From contig CM064873.1 in the NCBI GenBank assembly GCA_032719365.1, forward strand, positions 33,457,742 to 33,521,741: a DNA stretch of 64,000 nt, in the 5' to 3' direction. The notes under the pieces were generated by a model. It searched no databases, was not told the origin of the DNA, and worked only from the letters and a program-made list of their open reading frames with translations. Source of the DNA: Prinsepia uniflora (Eukaryota > Streptophyta > Magnoliopsida > Rosales > Rosaceae). Positions 1 through 11,599 of this stretch are shown here, piece after piece (within the stretch, counting starts at the first letter, position 1; the number at the start of each line of letters is the position of its first letter). A program made the position numbers and the translations under genes.

Positions 1-218
1 GCGTCGATGCACTCCCTTTTTTTGTTTTTTTTGCTTAAGTTGTTACGTACAGAATTTTTTTGGAAAAGATTTTTAACGAAGCATCATGTGCACTCGACCA
101 TTCATACCAATATGATGTTTTTTATGTTGCCAATTATTTGTAATTCTTATATATGGTTGGAACGAAGTTGTAATTTTCATTTTGACTTTTGTTAACGCCC
201 GCGAGTCTATTCAGGTTG

Positions 219-221
<3 letters not shown>

Positions 222-253
<32 letters not shown>
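222..253. repeat. (TA)n microsatellite
   Basis: About 16 uninterrupted TA units. Simple sequence repeat, no function implied. Confidence 0.95.
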
Positions 254-255
<2 letters not shown>

Positions 256-514
256 GTTACAAATGGAGTCTTTATTCCTGAAGTTCATGATTGACTTGTT
301 AATAGATTATTTAGCTAGTTTCTATCTTGTATTTCGTAAAGTGTTTGAATAAAATATTGTTCATAAATAAAAAAATTATGGTGATTAATGTTTTGACTTT
401 TCTAATATATAAGTTTCTGTGTTCGAAGATTTAGGGGCCTTGAGTGGGTTTCAAATATTTTTCTTATATATTTATAGGGTGGTTTTGAGAATGTTGATGT
501 AGAGATGTAATTAG

Positions 515-517
515 TGG
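515..517. repeat. CACTA target-site duplication, left copy (TGG)
   Basis: TGG immediately precedes the terminal CACTA; the same triplet follows the other end. Confidence 0.85.
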
Positions 518-530
518 CACTACAAGAAAA
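518..530 (+). repeat. CACTA terminal inverted repeat, left
   Basis: CACTACAAGAAA matches the reverse complement of 11961-11972. The match ends after 12-13 bases, the usual TIR length of plant CACTA elements. Confidence 0.95.
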
Positions 531-540
531 TAATGGTTCC

Positions 541-850
541 CCTATAAAATGATTTTGTAGGGTAAAACTGAACAATGGTGGGGCAAACAAAGAGCCAACG
601 AAATGTCGTTGGGCAAATACCGTCGGGCTACTGTTGTTGGGCTAAAAGTTGCCCAACGAGAATTGTAAACTCGTGGGGCAGACAGTGTTGACCATACAGA
701 AAAAATGGTAGGGTGACTGGATATGGCAACTATCAAAAGTCAACAAAAATGTACCCTACCATTTTGCTTTCAAATATCGTAGGGTCAATAAGTATAGGCT
801 ATGAAATTTACCCTACGAATATTAGACAATTTGTTGGGCAACTTTATAAT
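541..850. repeat. Left subterminal repeat region of the CACTA element
   Basis: About a dozen copies of two short motifs in both orientations, roughly CGTAGGGT/ACCCTACG and GTTGGGCA/TGCCCAAC, lie within 310 bp of the end. Subterminal repeats of this kind are where TNPA-type proteins bind in En/Spm; that function here is inferred from family knowledge. Confidence 0.8.
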
Positions 851-1073
851 TTACACATGAAAAATAAATTTCCTAATTATTTTTCGAATTAAAATATATA
901 ATAATAAATATTATATTAAATATATTTCTAAATAAGATCTTATGAAGGTAAATATAAAAGCAAATATCATTAAAAAAAGATAGTTTTTACTTTACATAAA
1001 GATAAAATAAATACATAAAATACATCTACGATTCTAGTGATTATTCGGAATGGTGGTCAAATTCCGAAGTTGA

Positions 1074-2723
1074 TTAATGAGTTTGCGGCTGAACTTGTGA
1101 AGGAATTGGCATCCCACTCATACGCATCATCTCAAGCACAAGCTGGAGGGTTGATTGGACGTTAGCATAGTCGGCCCGATACTTTGCACACTCAGCTTCG
1201 ACAGTCGCACACTTATCTTGGACAGTCGATAACTCAGCCTGGAGATTAACAAAGTTGGTCTGAAGCTCCGTGAACCTCTCACTCTGCCCATTGGATGCTC
1301 GAGAAGAACTCGATGAGACATCCCTAACTATTGCATCTCCTGCCCCTCGTATTATCTTCCCTGGACGGCGCCCCAAGTGTTTCTCTAAGATCTCGACCGA
1401 CTTAGCAGGATCTGGTAGAGCCTGTTCCAACATAACCTCATCTTGCTGAGACAACTCATCTTGTACGGCCTCCATGTCTTGTTGCATCCCCTCCTACAAA
1501 TTCAAACAAATATTAAGAATAATAAAAATTTGGAAATTAAAGTTTTCATGTAATATGAAAAAAAAATTACTTACATAAATCACATCAGCATCTTGGTTGC
1601 CGTATCCAGTGTAGACTTGCCCCCAAACCTCCAATTCCGGCCACTTCGACCAGGACTTTCGCTTATCCTCGTGTCGATGTGCATAAGATCGTGACCCTCC
1701 ATGGTGGTTGTATTTTTTTCCCTTACAATTATTTTTGTTGGCGGTCGATATTCGCTATTAAGTATTAAAAACCATCTTTAAATTCATGTTAACAATTAAA
1801 TAAAAATTGATGTAAAAATTTTAACTCAAGACACATACCTGATACTTAGGGCTGTTGAAATGGTCGCATAACCATTCCCACTCCCTCAATCGATGTGACT
1901 CTGAGTACTCCAAAGGAGGATTTGCAAAGGCTTCATCCTTAGACGTCCATGTCTGGTAGTACAAATGGATCTCGTGCTTCCATTCTTTGAATCATGCTTG
2001 CCAATGTTTATTGAGATAGTCATTAACATTGAGATCTTCCAAATTGTACTCAAAGTTGACCTTCAAAAAAAAAAGTTAGAAAAATATATAAACTAATGAA
2101 AACAATGATAAACATTTAAAATATACTTACCGAAAAATCAATCCAACATATGTCCTTATCTTCAGGCTTGAGCTTCTTAAAAGTTGAGGCCAACATCGGG
2201 CACTTGGTTCGAATAATAGCACCCATATCGTGTACAACCAAGCTATGGATCTTTTGCTCTGCTGCCCGAAGATGAGGAATGTAAACCACTGGGATTTTTG
2301 CCTCTGTTGCCCGACATATTCGTTGAGATGCCAACCCTTTATTGATCCCACGCAAGTTTGATGATGTACCTACACATGATAGGTCACAAAATGTACAAAT
2401 ATAAGCAAAAAAACTAAAATATTAACTTACATAAACAAATCCAACTAACCAGAAGGGAGTACTTCAGCCTCATTCTCATGTTCGCCTGATTCAACATGTG
2501 GTGCGGGTTGTGAAGAGCAGAGGAAAGGCCGTGGTTCACCTCGTTTCTTGCTATGGCGTCGACGTGCTGATTGCACACCACGTTGTTCAGATGCTGTGGA
2601 ATCAGCTGGGCCTTGAACAGACTCAGCTGTGGAGGCTACTGTGGTTGAGGGCGCCTCCTCCACACTTTCATTGACAGGGGTAGTGCGACGGCTCGTGGAC
2701 GTGATTAGTGGGTGAGACGACAT
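1074..2723 (-). pseudogene. CACTA second ORF (TNPA-like, plant Transposase_24 type), broken
   Basis: Several exons read right to left. Exon 1 (2723 to about 2452) is a Ser/Thr-rich low-complexity N-terminus. The next (about 2370-2131) starts RGINKGLASQRI and carries an IIRTKCPML segment. Then about 2062-1840 contains FANPPLEYSESHRLREWEWL, and about 1757-1575 contains YNHHGGSRSYAHRHE. The last (about 1493-1074) is a 137-residue coiled coil rich in Glu, Gln and Ala. The RG.NKG, NPP..YS..WEWL and YNH.GGSRSY landmarks are those of the plant Transposase_24/Ptta family encoded beside TNP2 in many CACTA elements. An in-frame TGA at 1992-1994 interrupts the third exon. Intron borders are estimated from frame changes, so exon limits are approximate. 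In the family the product is thought to bind element ends and assist transposition. Confidence 0.75.
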
Positions 2724-3693
2724 TTACTGCTGTTTTCAAAAGACTAATTAGCATAATTGAAATCAACTACATGACAATCTAGAAACCCTTTTTTCTTTAC
2801 AGGTTTAATCCAACAGCAAACAAATGCAATACAAAATGAACAAAAATTCAAGACACCATTTGGTATGTCCAGGTCCAAAATTACCAACCATTATCCTTCC
2901 CCCTGCTACATGATAGTCTCTAACATAAATATTACCAACCATATTTAAAGAGAATCAACAAAATTTAGAGTAACAAATATATGATTCACAAACCATATTT
3001 TTTTATCTCAAATATGTATTCCCAAATCATGAAAACTTTAAAGAGAATGCAGGAAGCTGCATACATTAATATAGAATTCTAAAATTAGATATTAACGAGA
3101 ATTCTATATTAATATATTTTTTTATTTCAAATATGTATTCACAAATCATATGTATTCCCCCTGCATTCTAATTTCCTGCATTCTAAAGAGAATTTCTCCT
3201 AATGATTCCCAAATCTGACATCTTGGAGGTGACTTTGTTAAAGAAACGAATATTGAAACTCTAGTAATGACATGCAAATCCTTAGAATGATCAATTTATA
3301 TCGATATCCAACCTTAACGACTTAATAAATGAAACTGAGATACTGATGCAGACTTATACTGTACCAAAACATCTATCCATATAGGCTTAAAATAATATAC
3401 CAAGTACCAATTCACTGAGTTCAACAAAATCATCCACTTATTAGATCAAGTTCAGCAAAATCATCAATCCCTCAATTTCATCTCATCGATAAACAATGGA
3501 AGAATAAAGAAAACGCCATTCCACTCCTCAAAAGCTCAGTTCAAAACAAGCAATAAAAATAAAGAATCGTGATCAAAACAAAAGATTGCAACAAGGGTCA
3601 AGGATATGTATCTCAAGAATAACAATCTTATAGGAAAAGTTGACACATTACATTCACGAGCTATTTTTCTATTGAAACCAATAAAAGACATAC
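2724..3693. other. AT-rich spacer inside the CACTA element
   Basis: No coding frame of note. A degenerate pair of segments around 3085-3145, with ATTCTATATTAATAT near 3100, suggests a small inverted or duplicated AT-rich repeat. The stretch separates the second ORF from the captured host-gene fragment and may hold the ORF's promoter (minus strand). Confidence 0.5.
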
Positions 3694-4415
3694 CTGTAAC
3701 CTTGCTTTTTTTATCTTTTTTACATTGTGCAAGTGCAACATAGAGAGGCTTGCTTATCATCAATTTTCCATCCATCTCCAACAGCTAAAAACAGAAAAGA
3801 AAACATATTTTTAATCTTTCACAAAAAGAAATTTCATGTGCTGTTATAAAGAGTTTTTCAGTTCTTAACCCCGTTCTGCTCATTCCACGCATCGATTCTT
3901 ATTCAAAGAGAACAAATACCCTCCATATTCTAATAATATCCATAAATCGGAACCATAACTTTCTTTTTGAGGCCATAGATGAGGGCACCCTTGACTGTCA
4001 CTTCCATGGTGGCAGGGAAATATTCTTTTTCCCTTCTAAATGGCGTTCTTTTATGAAACAGCGCTATGGGGGGTACAAGTAAGACAATAAGAGCACTGCA
4101 TTAATCCACAATTAAAAAAAAATCAACTTACAGCTCTATTTGCCTCTTCTAGAGTAGAGTATGCATGACCTGATCACATGTCAATAAAAGACGTTTTTGT
4201 AAGGCCACACAGATAAAAAAAAAAAAAAATTAAAAGTAATAAAAATCAAAGGTGCTCTATAGTCTAAACAGGGGCTACACTCCTTGCATGAGGTAATAGT
4301 CCCAAATGGAGGGAACAGCTCCTTTAGTTTATCATCTAAGTTCTTAACATACAAGTTTGCGCCCTGATATTTGTCTGATGCCTCTTTCATACTCTGCTCA
4401 AACCGTTGTTCAAAA
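3694..4415 (-). pseudogene. Captured poly(A)-binding protein (PABP) gene fragment, RRM4 region
   Basis: Three minus-strand blocks follow cytoplasmic PABP through RRM4. Block 1 (about 4415-4277) encodes SMKEASDKYQGANLYVKNLD then KLKELFPPFGTITSCK, covering the linker, RNP2 (NLYVKNL) and the first half of RRM4. Block 2 (about 4172-4132) encodes STLEEANRA and ends at a GTAAG splice donor. Block 3 (3784-3694) follows a TTTTTAG acceptor and encodes MDGKLMISKPLYVALAQ before a GTATG donor. Plant PABPs carry these peptides in this order (family knowledge). Damage is visible: residues between NLD and KLKEL are missing, and the RNP1 motif GSGFVAF is reduced to a GHAY-like remnant. Intron-like borders survive, so genomic DNA, not a spliced copy, was captured. 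The rest of PABP (RRM1-3 and the PABC domain) is absent. It lies between the two CACTA genes in the same orientation and could be co-transcribed with them. Confidence 0.8.
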
Positions 4416-5570
4416 CAAAAACAAAAGTTTAAAAGGCATTTAATCAATACGTAAGGATACACAATTTCTCTTGAAAACCCTAAGAGAAAAAATCCATAAT
4501 TCTAAAGACCAATATGAATAATTTAACTAACATAGAGACCACAAGCACAACAAAAGGTTACATATAAAAGTACATAAATCATCAAACAAACCAGGGGCCT
4601 CCCTTTTCTCTGTCCAATTTCTGTGCAAGGCTCAAATGGAAAACGTTTTTAAGGCCTTAAAACCTGGGGAAATAAAATCAAAAACTGCTCTAAATTTGTG
4701 GAGCTTCCTAGCATGTAATTACTTAATACCCTACTTGGTCATTGGTAAAAAAAATACAAGAAAATGAGTAAAAAATAAACAATTATAAAAGAACCCATTT
4801 TGAATAATCGATGAAACCAAATAGAATCCTTCAGTAACAAAACAATACATTGTAAAAAATTTCAATCACAAACACTCTTGGATTCAGCTTTCCTATAGCA
4901 TCCAGAAATCAAATTTCATTTTTCAATTCCCTAACTTCCACACCCTACAAAACAGAGCTCTATGAACAATAATCACAAACGTAAATCCATTTATATCCAT
5001 GGATCATCAACCAACTAACCATATTCAAGTATTAAAAAAATCTCTATGAACTAACAGAAGAAAATCAGCAGATAATAGAAACAATAAAATCAACCAGTGA
5101 CGCCATACCTTGTCCGCTACTCTCTCTCTCACTCCGCAGGGACCGACTAAAACCCTAAGGTTTTGATTCAAACTGGGTTTATGTATTAGAAGATGAGGCT
5201 CAGAGCAGGTCGACACTAGAGGTCTCGAAGATCTGACCCGTCAACTTTGAGGTCAAATTTTGCAGCCGTAGGATTGGAGCCGCAATGGTGAGCGTTGTAG
5301 ATATTACCCACAAAGGAGGCATCGGCGACGACGAAGTTCTGCAGGAATGGGTTTGGGTTTGGGTTAGGCTCTTGTTTATGTCAGAGAGTGATAAAAAGAA
5401 AGTGCGTGAGTGAAATTGAGAGAAGGATGAAGACTATGAGATAATAGGGCGATGAAGAAAGACAGAAGTGGCCGGAGACGGATGGTGATGGACGGACAGA
5501 CTGAAAGGAAGAGTGGACATGGTTGGGGCGAAGGAAAACGGGGAAAGAAATAAAGTAATCTCGCTTAAAT
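4416..5570. other. Non-coding segment upstream of the PABP fragment
   Basis: AT-rich from 4416 to about 5090, then markedly GC-richer from about 5100 to 5570. On the minus strand the GC-richer part looks like a plant 5' leader: pyrimidine-rich, with TCTC and CATC runs around 5380-5520. A short open minus-strand stretch at about 5370-5225 starts PNPNPNPFLQNFVVADASFV; I cannot assign it. It may be the promoter or leader of the captured host gene, or a second captured fragment. Confidence 0.4.
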
Positions 5571-5858
5571 GAAAAGAAAAATCCTTGGCCAACGAATTAA
5601 ATAACACAAACCCTACGAAATTACAATTCAATTTTTCCCCAAAATTTTGGCGGAAAATTTGATTTTTTCGCGAAAAAAAAATGCAGGAATATGAAAAAAG
5701 GTGTGGGAGAGTTGCTAGTTGTTGCCCCACAACATTTTTAACTTACCCTACGGGAAGTATTACATGTTAATACTTATTTAATTTTAAGAAAATGATTAAT
5801 TATATTTCGATACCTATTTCAATTTTTGTTAATCGACATTTAGAATATCTAATTTATG
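5571..5858. repeat. Internal copy of CACTA subterminal-type motifs
   Basis: Motifs typical of the element ends (GGCCAACGAA, ACCCTACGAAATT, TTGCCCCACAAC, TTACCCTACGGG) appear at 5586-5760, far from either end. This implies an internalised terminus or a duplicated subterminal block. Confidence 0.55.
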
Positions 5859-6388
5859 TGTGCGTAGACCTCACTGTCGAAAATCATGAGGTTTTGAGCA
5901 GTTTAAACTATCCAATTTGTCAAAAAAAATTCGTAGCTGTCGATTTTTCGTTCAATTGATTATCAAAATTTTCGTTCAATTGTTGTTGAAAGTATTAAAT
6001 TTGATTGATCCAACCGTTCAGCTTGTGGATTTAAATGCGTAGACCTTGCCCAAAAAAAATAATGAGGTTTTGAGTAGGGTAAGGCACCCGATTATCAAAA
6101 ATAATTTGTAGCCGTCGATTTTTTGTGAACGGTTACCTAATCATAGAAATTCGAATGTAGCTAATTTTTTGCATAGAGGATCTATGCCTATGTTCGATAA
6201 ATGTGGTCAGTTAGATCGACTAATTTTAAATTTTTGATTATTGAAAATTGTAAAATCCGCTTATTCATTAAACACTTTAGACACTTAAAGGAAAGTACAA
6301 GATGTTTATCAAAATTTTCGTTCAATTATTGTTGAAAGTATTCAATTTTATTGATCCAGCCGTTCAGCTTGTGGATTTACATGCGTAG
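5859..6388 (+). repeat. Interleaved dispersed direct repeats
   Basis: Two diverged direct repeats interleave. One, about 90 bp, runs from GCGTAGACC to GTCGATTTTT (5863-5950 and 6036-6125). The other, about 82 bp, runs from TATCAAAATTTTCG to ATGCGTAG (5961-6042 and 6307-6388). No coding content. Confidence 0.8.
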
Positions 6389-6420
6389 TTGGGATCTATG
6401 AGTTAATTGCTCAAATTTAA

Positions 6421-6970
6421 ATTTGAAATAACCTGTCCTACGCTTTATGGAATCAACCGTTGGGCAACATGCCTCATGCCCTACGTTTGCTTCCTAATTT
6501 CGTAGGATATATGTATTTCATTTAATTAAATATAGAAAAAAATAATAAAATTAAGTAAAAATGAAATTTGAAATAACCTGCCCTACGCTTTATGGAATCA
6601 ACTGTTGGGCAACATGCCTCATGCCCTACGTTTGCTTCATAATTTTGTACGGTATATATATTTCATTTAATTAAATATAGAAAAAATAATAAAATTAAGT
6701 AAAAATGAAATTTGAAATAACCTGCCTTACGCTTTATGGAATCAACGCTTTATGGAATCAACCGTTGGGCAACATGCCTTATGCCCTACGTTTGCTTCAT
6801 AATTTCGTAGGGTATATATATTTCATTTAATTAAATATAGAAAAAAAATTAAGTAAAAATGAAATTTGAAATAACCTGCCCTACGCTTTATGGAATCAAC
6901 CGTTGGGCAACATGCCTCATGCCCTACGTTTGCTTCCTAATTTCGTAGGGTATATATATTTGATTTAATT
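6421..6970 (+). repeat. Tandem array, period about 145 bp, about 3.8 copies
   Basis: Units begin ATTTGAAATAACCTG at 6421, 6566, 6710 and 6864. Each contains CCTACGCTTTATGG, CCGTTGGGCAACATGCC and CGTAGGGTATATAT, which are the subterminal motifs of the element. The third unit carries an extra short internal duplication around 6735-6752. The last copy is incomplete. Confidence 0.9.
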
Positions 6971-7244
6971 CGATCAGAAATAACAACTAAAATAAATAAA
7001 TAAAAATTATTTTTGATCTGTCTTGCCCTTCGCAATTTGGACGAAATCGTTGGACCATAGTAATCTTGCCCTACGTTGTCGCGCTCATTTCGTAGGGTTC
7101 ATGTATATATTTAATTCTATAAATGTTTTCAATTGATTATTGTAATATTTTAATTGAGACATTTAAAACTTCAAGCTTAATTAATTTTGGAAGCGTCATA
7201 TTACAAGAATAAATTGAGTAATTGAAACATTAAACCATCAAGTT
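6971..7244. other. Spacer 3' of the transposase, with more subterminal-type motifs
   Basis: Continues the motif-rich block (TTGCCCTTCGC, TTGCCCTACGTTG, TTTCGTAGGGTTC, about 7022-7100), then AT-rich DNA up to the transposase stop codon. On the minus strand it is the transposase 3' end and probably holds its polyadenylation region. Confidence 0.5.
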
Positions 7245-10200
7245 TTATTCAGTGCCAGATTCGTTATCATCCTCCCATTCAAGCTCGTCATCCGAGGAGT
7301 GCACACTACTGATTTCTTCATAATCACTTTGAATTGATTCTAAGTCCCCGAGATCAATAAAAATTCCATCAATCGAAATTGGTGAGACAACGTCGTTTGT
7401 TCGTACTCCATCCACATTTAGGGCAAATGCCGAAGAATCCTCCTGGAAAACAATCTGCTGGTCATCATCAGTTTCCTCATTTGCTTCATGGTCTCCGTCA
7501 TCCATAACCCAAATATTTATTTGATTTACCATTTCAGCTACTCTCCAACCAGCGCCGACTTTTGGATCATCCACATAAAATACTTGTTTTGCTGTACTAG
7601 CCAAGATGTAAGGATCACTCTCATACCACCGGGTCTTTGTGTTAACAGATACGCATAAGTTATCTCGAATGACTCTGCCTGGAATACTTGGGTTCGTATC
7701 AAACCAATGACACTTGAACAAAATGACTTCCTTACGCTCTGTGTATAACACCTGTACCACACTTAATAATTTTCCGAAGAACCCCGTATCAGCATTTTCC
7801 CCTTCCCCGGGCACGAACACTTCGCTATTTTGAGTAGACAACTTGTCATCTCGGTCAGTGCACATGAACTTTACTCCGTTAATGTGACAGCCAGCGTATG
7901 TTTCTCCTCGTACTGGACCAATGGCAAGCTGCATTAATTCTTTATTGAAGTCTTCTGAGTTGTCATCTCTCAGTTGAGCCATCTGATAAGATACATATCA
8001 TGAATTAAATGGGTCAACTTAAAACAAAAATAAGAAATTATGCAAGCAAAATAATTGACTTACATGTTGAGCAAACCAACTTGGAAATAGTTGTTGGTCC
8101 ATTTTTTCCCAATTCAAGGGATATTGGGACTTCATCAATGCCTCGTGCTTCTCGTGGAAGGGTCAAACTTCATCACAGTTGTTTAATATGAACCAATGAG
8201 CCACCTTCATGTCGTTATTAGTGAACGGCTGCAAAATTGGACCAATTCCGAATGGTCGTGTTGGTTGGGCAAATACGGATAGCTTCTCTGCGCGTTCACC
8301 ACCATCATCGTTCCGCGGGGTCCTATTGAATGAAGTTTCAACATTTCGAAGGTACATTGAACAAAATGTGAGTGACTCATTTGCAATATATGCTTCCGCT
8401 ATAGAGCCTTCAGGACATGACTTATTGCGGACATATCATTTGTATCGACCTAGCATTCTGCAAGAAAATAGAATACTCATCTCACATTCATTAAAAGGAT
8501 AGTAAAGAGTTAACATGATGTAATTTACCTCTCAATTGGGTACATCCAACGATAATGAACCGGACCAGCTAATTTTGCCTTATCTGGCAAATGAATAAGT
8601 AAGTGCACCATTATATCGAAAAATGCTGGTGGATATATTTGCTCTAATCGACACATAAGGTAGACAATGTCCTCATTCATTGCAGCCACATCCATCTTTC
8701 GCAATGTTCGTGCACATAATTTTTGGAAGAATCGAGACAAATAAACTATTGTCTCAACTACATCATGCTGCAAGTATGGCCGAACACCAATCGGAATGAG
8801 CCGTTGTAGCAAAACATGATAGTCATGGCTCTTCAAACCAGACAATGTGTTGTTGTCAATGCCTACGTTACGGGAAATGTTGCCAGCATACCCATCAGGA
8901 AATTTTACTGTCTGCAACCACTGCAAGAATTTTTTCTTATTCTCCGGCGTAAATGTATAAGTTGGATGACCTAGTATATATTTTCCATTGACGAGCTTTG
9001 GCCATAAGTTACGCCGAATCCCCATTTGTTGCATACCAAGTCTAGTTTTTTTTTTGTGTCCTTTGACTTGCCTTCAATGGGTAAAGTCGTTCCCATAATG
9101 CTCTCTGCAACATTCTTCTCGATGTGCATGGGATCCGCGATGTGTCTAATTCTCAATTTCGACCAATAGGGAAAACATAAGAATATACTCTTCTTCGTCC
9201 AATTTTCTTGTTCCATTGGTTTCGGACCACGTGTGACGAACTCCTGGATATTGTTTAATTTGGACAATATCTCATCACCAGACCATTCCCTTGGTCATGT
9301 CCGTCTCTCTGTTTGGCCATCAAATTTTTCAGCCTCATTACGCCACCGGTGATCCCAAGGTAGCCCTCTTCGGTGACCCAAATAACATACCTTTGATGCA
9401 TGCCAAATGGAGGTTGTGTCTGGTCCACATATTGGGCATGCAAGATAACCCTTAGTGCTCCATCCTGACAACATACCATAAGCAGGAAAATCATTAATTG
9501 TCCAAATTACAGCTGCTCGTAAAGTGAACGTTTCTCTACTATACTTGTCGTATGTTCGGACCCCATTTTTCCACAAATCCAAAAGCTCATCAATCAAAGG
9601 CCGCAAATAAATATCAATGGAATTACTTGGTGATTTGGGACCCGGGATCAAAGTACTGAAAATTGTGAATTCTTTTTTCATGCATCTCCAAGGGGACAAG
9701 TTATACGGGACCATTACCACCGGCCAAGTGCTATATGGCTTCGCAAAACCCCCAAAAGGATTGAAACCATCAGTAGCAAGCCCTAACCTGGCATTTCTTG
9801 GCTCCGCGGCAAAATCAGGATACCTTATATCAAAATCCTTCCAAGCCTCTCCATCAGCCGGATGCATAAGAATATCATTATCAATGCGTTCATCCTTGTG
9901 CCACCTCATATCACGGGCTGTGTGGGTTGACATGTAGAATCGTTGTAATCTTGGCTTTAGTGGAAAATATCGTAACACCTTATTTGGAATCTTGTTCTTT
10001 AGATACCTAGGTTCATTGCACACGGGACATTTGTCAAGCTTCTCAAATTCACCATAAAACAATGCACAATTGTTCTTGCATGCATGGATCTTGACATACC
10101 CTAAACCGAGACCCTTCAATAACTTTTTCGAGCTATAATGATCTTTAGGTAGACAGTTATCTTTAGGGAGCATTCTGATGATAATGTCCATCATATGATC

Positions 10201-10731
10201 AAAATGCTTGTTTGTTTGATTATACTGAACTTTCATGTGCATCAACTCCACAACTGCACCTAGAACTGAGAATGTTTTACAACCGGGGTATAATTCACGC
10301 TGAGCTTCTTTCATTAATCTCTCATAATGTTGATCTGACTCTTCAGGTTGAAGTCTGGGAACCTGATCATCCATATCACTTGATGCATGAGGAAAAACAT
10401 CAGTTAATATATCAAGGACTTGGTCATCATCAAAACGCCCATCCAAAGAACTTTGATCCCCACAGGTCCTAGGATATGAAGATGTCGATGCTGAAAATAT
10501 AGTTTCGCCATGATGAATCCAATTAGTATACTTGTGTACTATCCCGTTCAATGCCAGGTGATTTTTTACCTCTTCCAACTCCCCCCAATTACAATTGTTA
10601 CATTTCCGACACGGACACCTGATACGTCTAGTTTCACTGCAGTGACTCCGTGCAAAAGCAATAAAACTGTCGATCCCTTCCAAATACTCATCAGAACACC
10701 TATCGTTCAATTGCATCCACCCTCTGTCCAT
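7245..10731 (-). pseudogene. CACTA transposase (TNP2 type), inactivated
   Basis: Starts MDRGWMQLNDRCSDEY at 10731, the usual TNP2 opening; an upstream in-frame Met at 10746 is less likely. The first part is a transposase-associated domain with the zinc-binding-like CPCRKC motif (about residues 1-80). Next is the Transposase_21 catalytic region, with ATDGFNPFG, IPGPKSPSNSIDIYL and FPAYGMLSGWSTKG (about 9440-10170), including the DG context expected for a catalytic acidic residue. Then DUF4218 (about 9034-8525) and, after introns, a C-terminal DUF4216 exon (7982-7245) with an acidic tail. Likely introns: about 8522-8462 (donor GTAAAT) and about 8060-7983 (acceptor TTATCAG before ATGGCTCAACTG). 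Lesions: in-frame TGA at 9295-9297, 8436-8438 and 8163-8165, plus a frameshift at the A10 run (T10 at 9046-9055). The intact protein would cut and join the element ends; this copy cannot. Confidence 0.88.
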
Positions 10732-10749
10732 TATCTCTGTTTTCATTCA

Positions 10750-11599
10750 ATTTCATTATATGAAGCTACTCAACTCGATTAAAGTCGCATAAACGATTAT
10801 GAAATATCAACATATTTCACTCCTTCAAAACTACATAAATAACTAATGATAAATTCACAAATAAAAATATATATTAATACGCATATCACACATATCATGG
10901 GCTTTACAATTTTCTAATTTCCTAACATAGTTTTGATTTTCTAATTTCCTAGTATATTTTCTATTTTTTATTATCGCAAAATATTTTCTAATTTTGTAAC
11001 ATATTTTCTAGTTAATTTTCTAATATCTTAAAAAAAAATTACTAATTAATTTCTTAACATATTATCTATATAATTTTCTACAATAAGTTCTAATTCATTT
11101 CCTAATTTCTAAAAATATTTTCTAATTAATTCCCTAATTTCATAAAATATTTTCTAATTTCAATTTTTCCTCATAGATCACATAACATAAAACTTTATAC
11201 ATGATTAACCCAACCTTTATACAACTTCTACACATTCTTCCCAAATTATACACAATTTCCTATCAAAATTATATCTCCAAATTGTTTACCAAAATTAAAT
11301 TCATATGGAAAAACACATACCTTTTTATAAGTGTCCCTCCAAATCAATCACAAATTTCCTATAACACAAGAAATAATTAGTTTACAATCAAAAGTAAAAA
11401 TTCAAAACTAAAAATTGGTTTTCATATTTTCATACCTCATGATGAAGTTTGATGTTTAAATAAGAAATATAGAGAGATAATTGAAAAAAGGCAAAAATTA
11501 TGAAGAGATGATGGTGAGAGAGGGAGAGAATGCGCAGGTATCAAACAGGAAGATGAATAGATATGGGAAGAAAGAAGAAGAGGGGCGAATGGTTGGGTA
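10750..11599. promoter_or_regulatory. AT-rich region upstream of the CACTA transposase
   Basis: Between the transposase start and the right subterminal repeats. Strongly AT-rich with many TTTTCTAATTT-type runs and no coding content. Position makes it the likely 5' leader/promoter region; no individual box can be assigned with confidence. Confidence 0.4.

Larger units (their letters stand above)
1..517. other. AT-rich flank left of the CACTA element
   Basis: No coding region, RNA gene or recognisable repeat other than a TA microsatellite. Short open frames here are low-complexity and phenylalanine-rich and look accidental. It is probably intergenic DNA in which the CACTA element landed; bases 515-517 (TGG) are the left target-site copy. 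Confidence 0.6.

Noticed and set aside
5859..6388. Helitron or MITE insertion
   Set aside because: No terminal inverted repeats, CTRR end or target duplication found; better explained as interleaved direct duplications.
6421..6970. CRISPR-like or satellite array
   Set aside because: Units of about 145 bp are head-to-tail without spacers, only 3.8 copies, inside a CACTA element; simple tandem duplication.
8209..8502. Plus-strand open frame of 97 codons
   Set aside because: Antisense of a TNP2 exon whose minus-strand frame shows the expected family motifs.
9617..9937. Plus-strand open frame of 106 codons
   Set aside because: Antisense shadow of the TNP2 transposase catalytic region.
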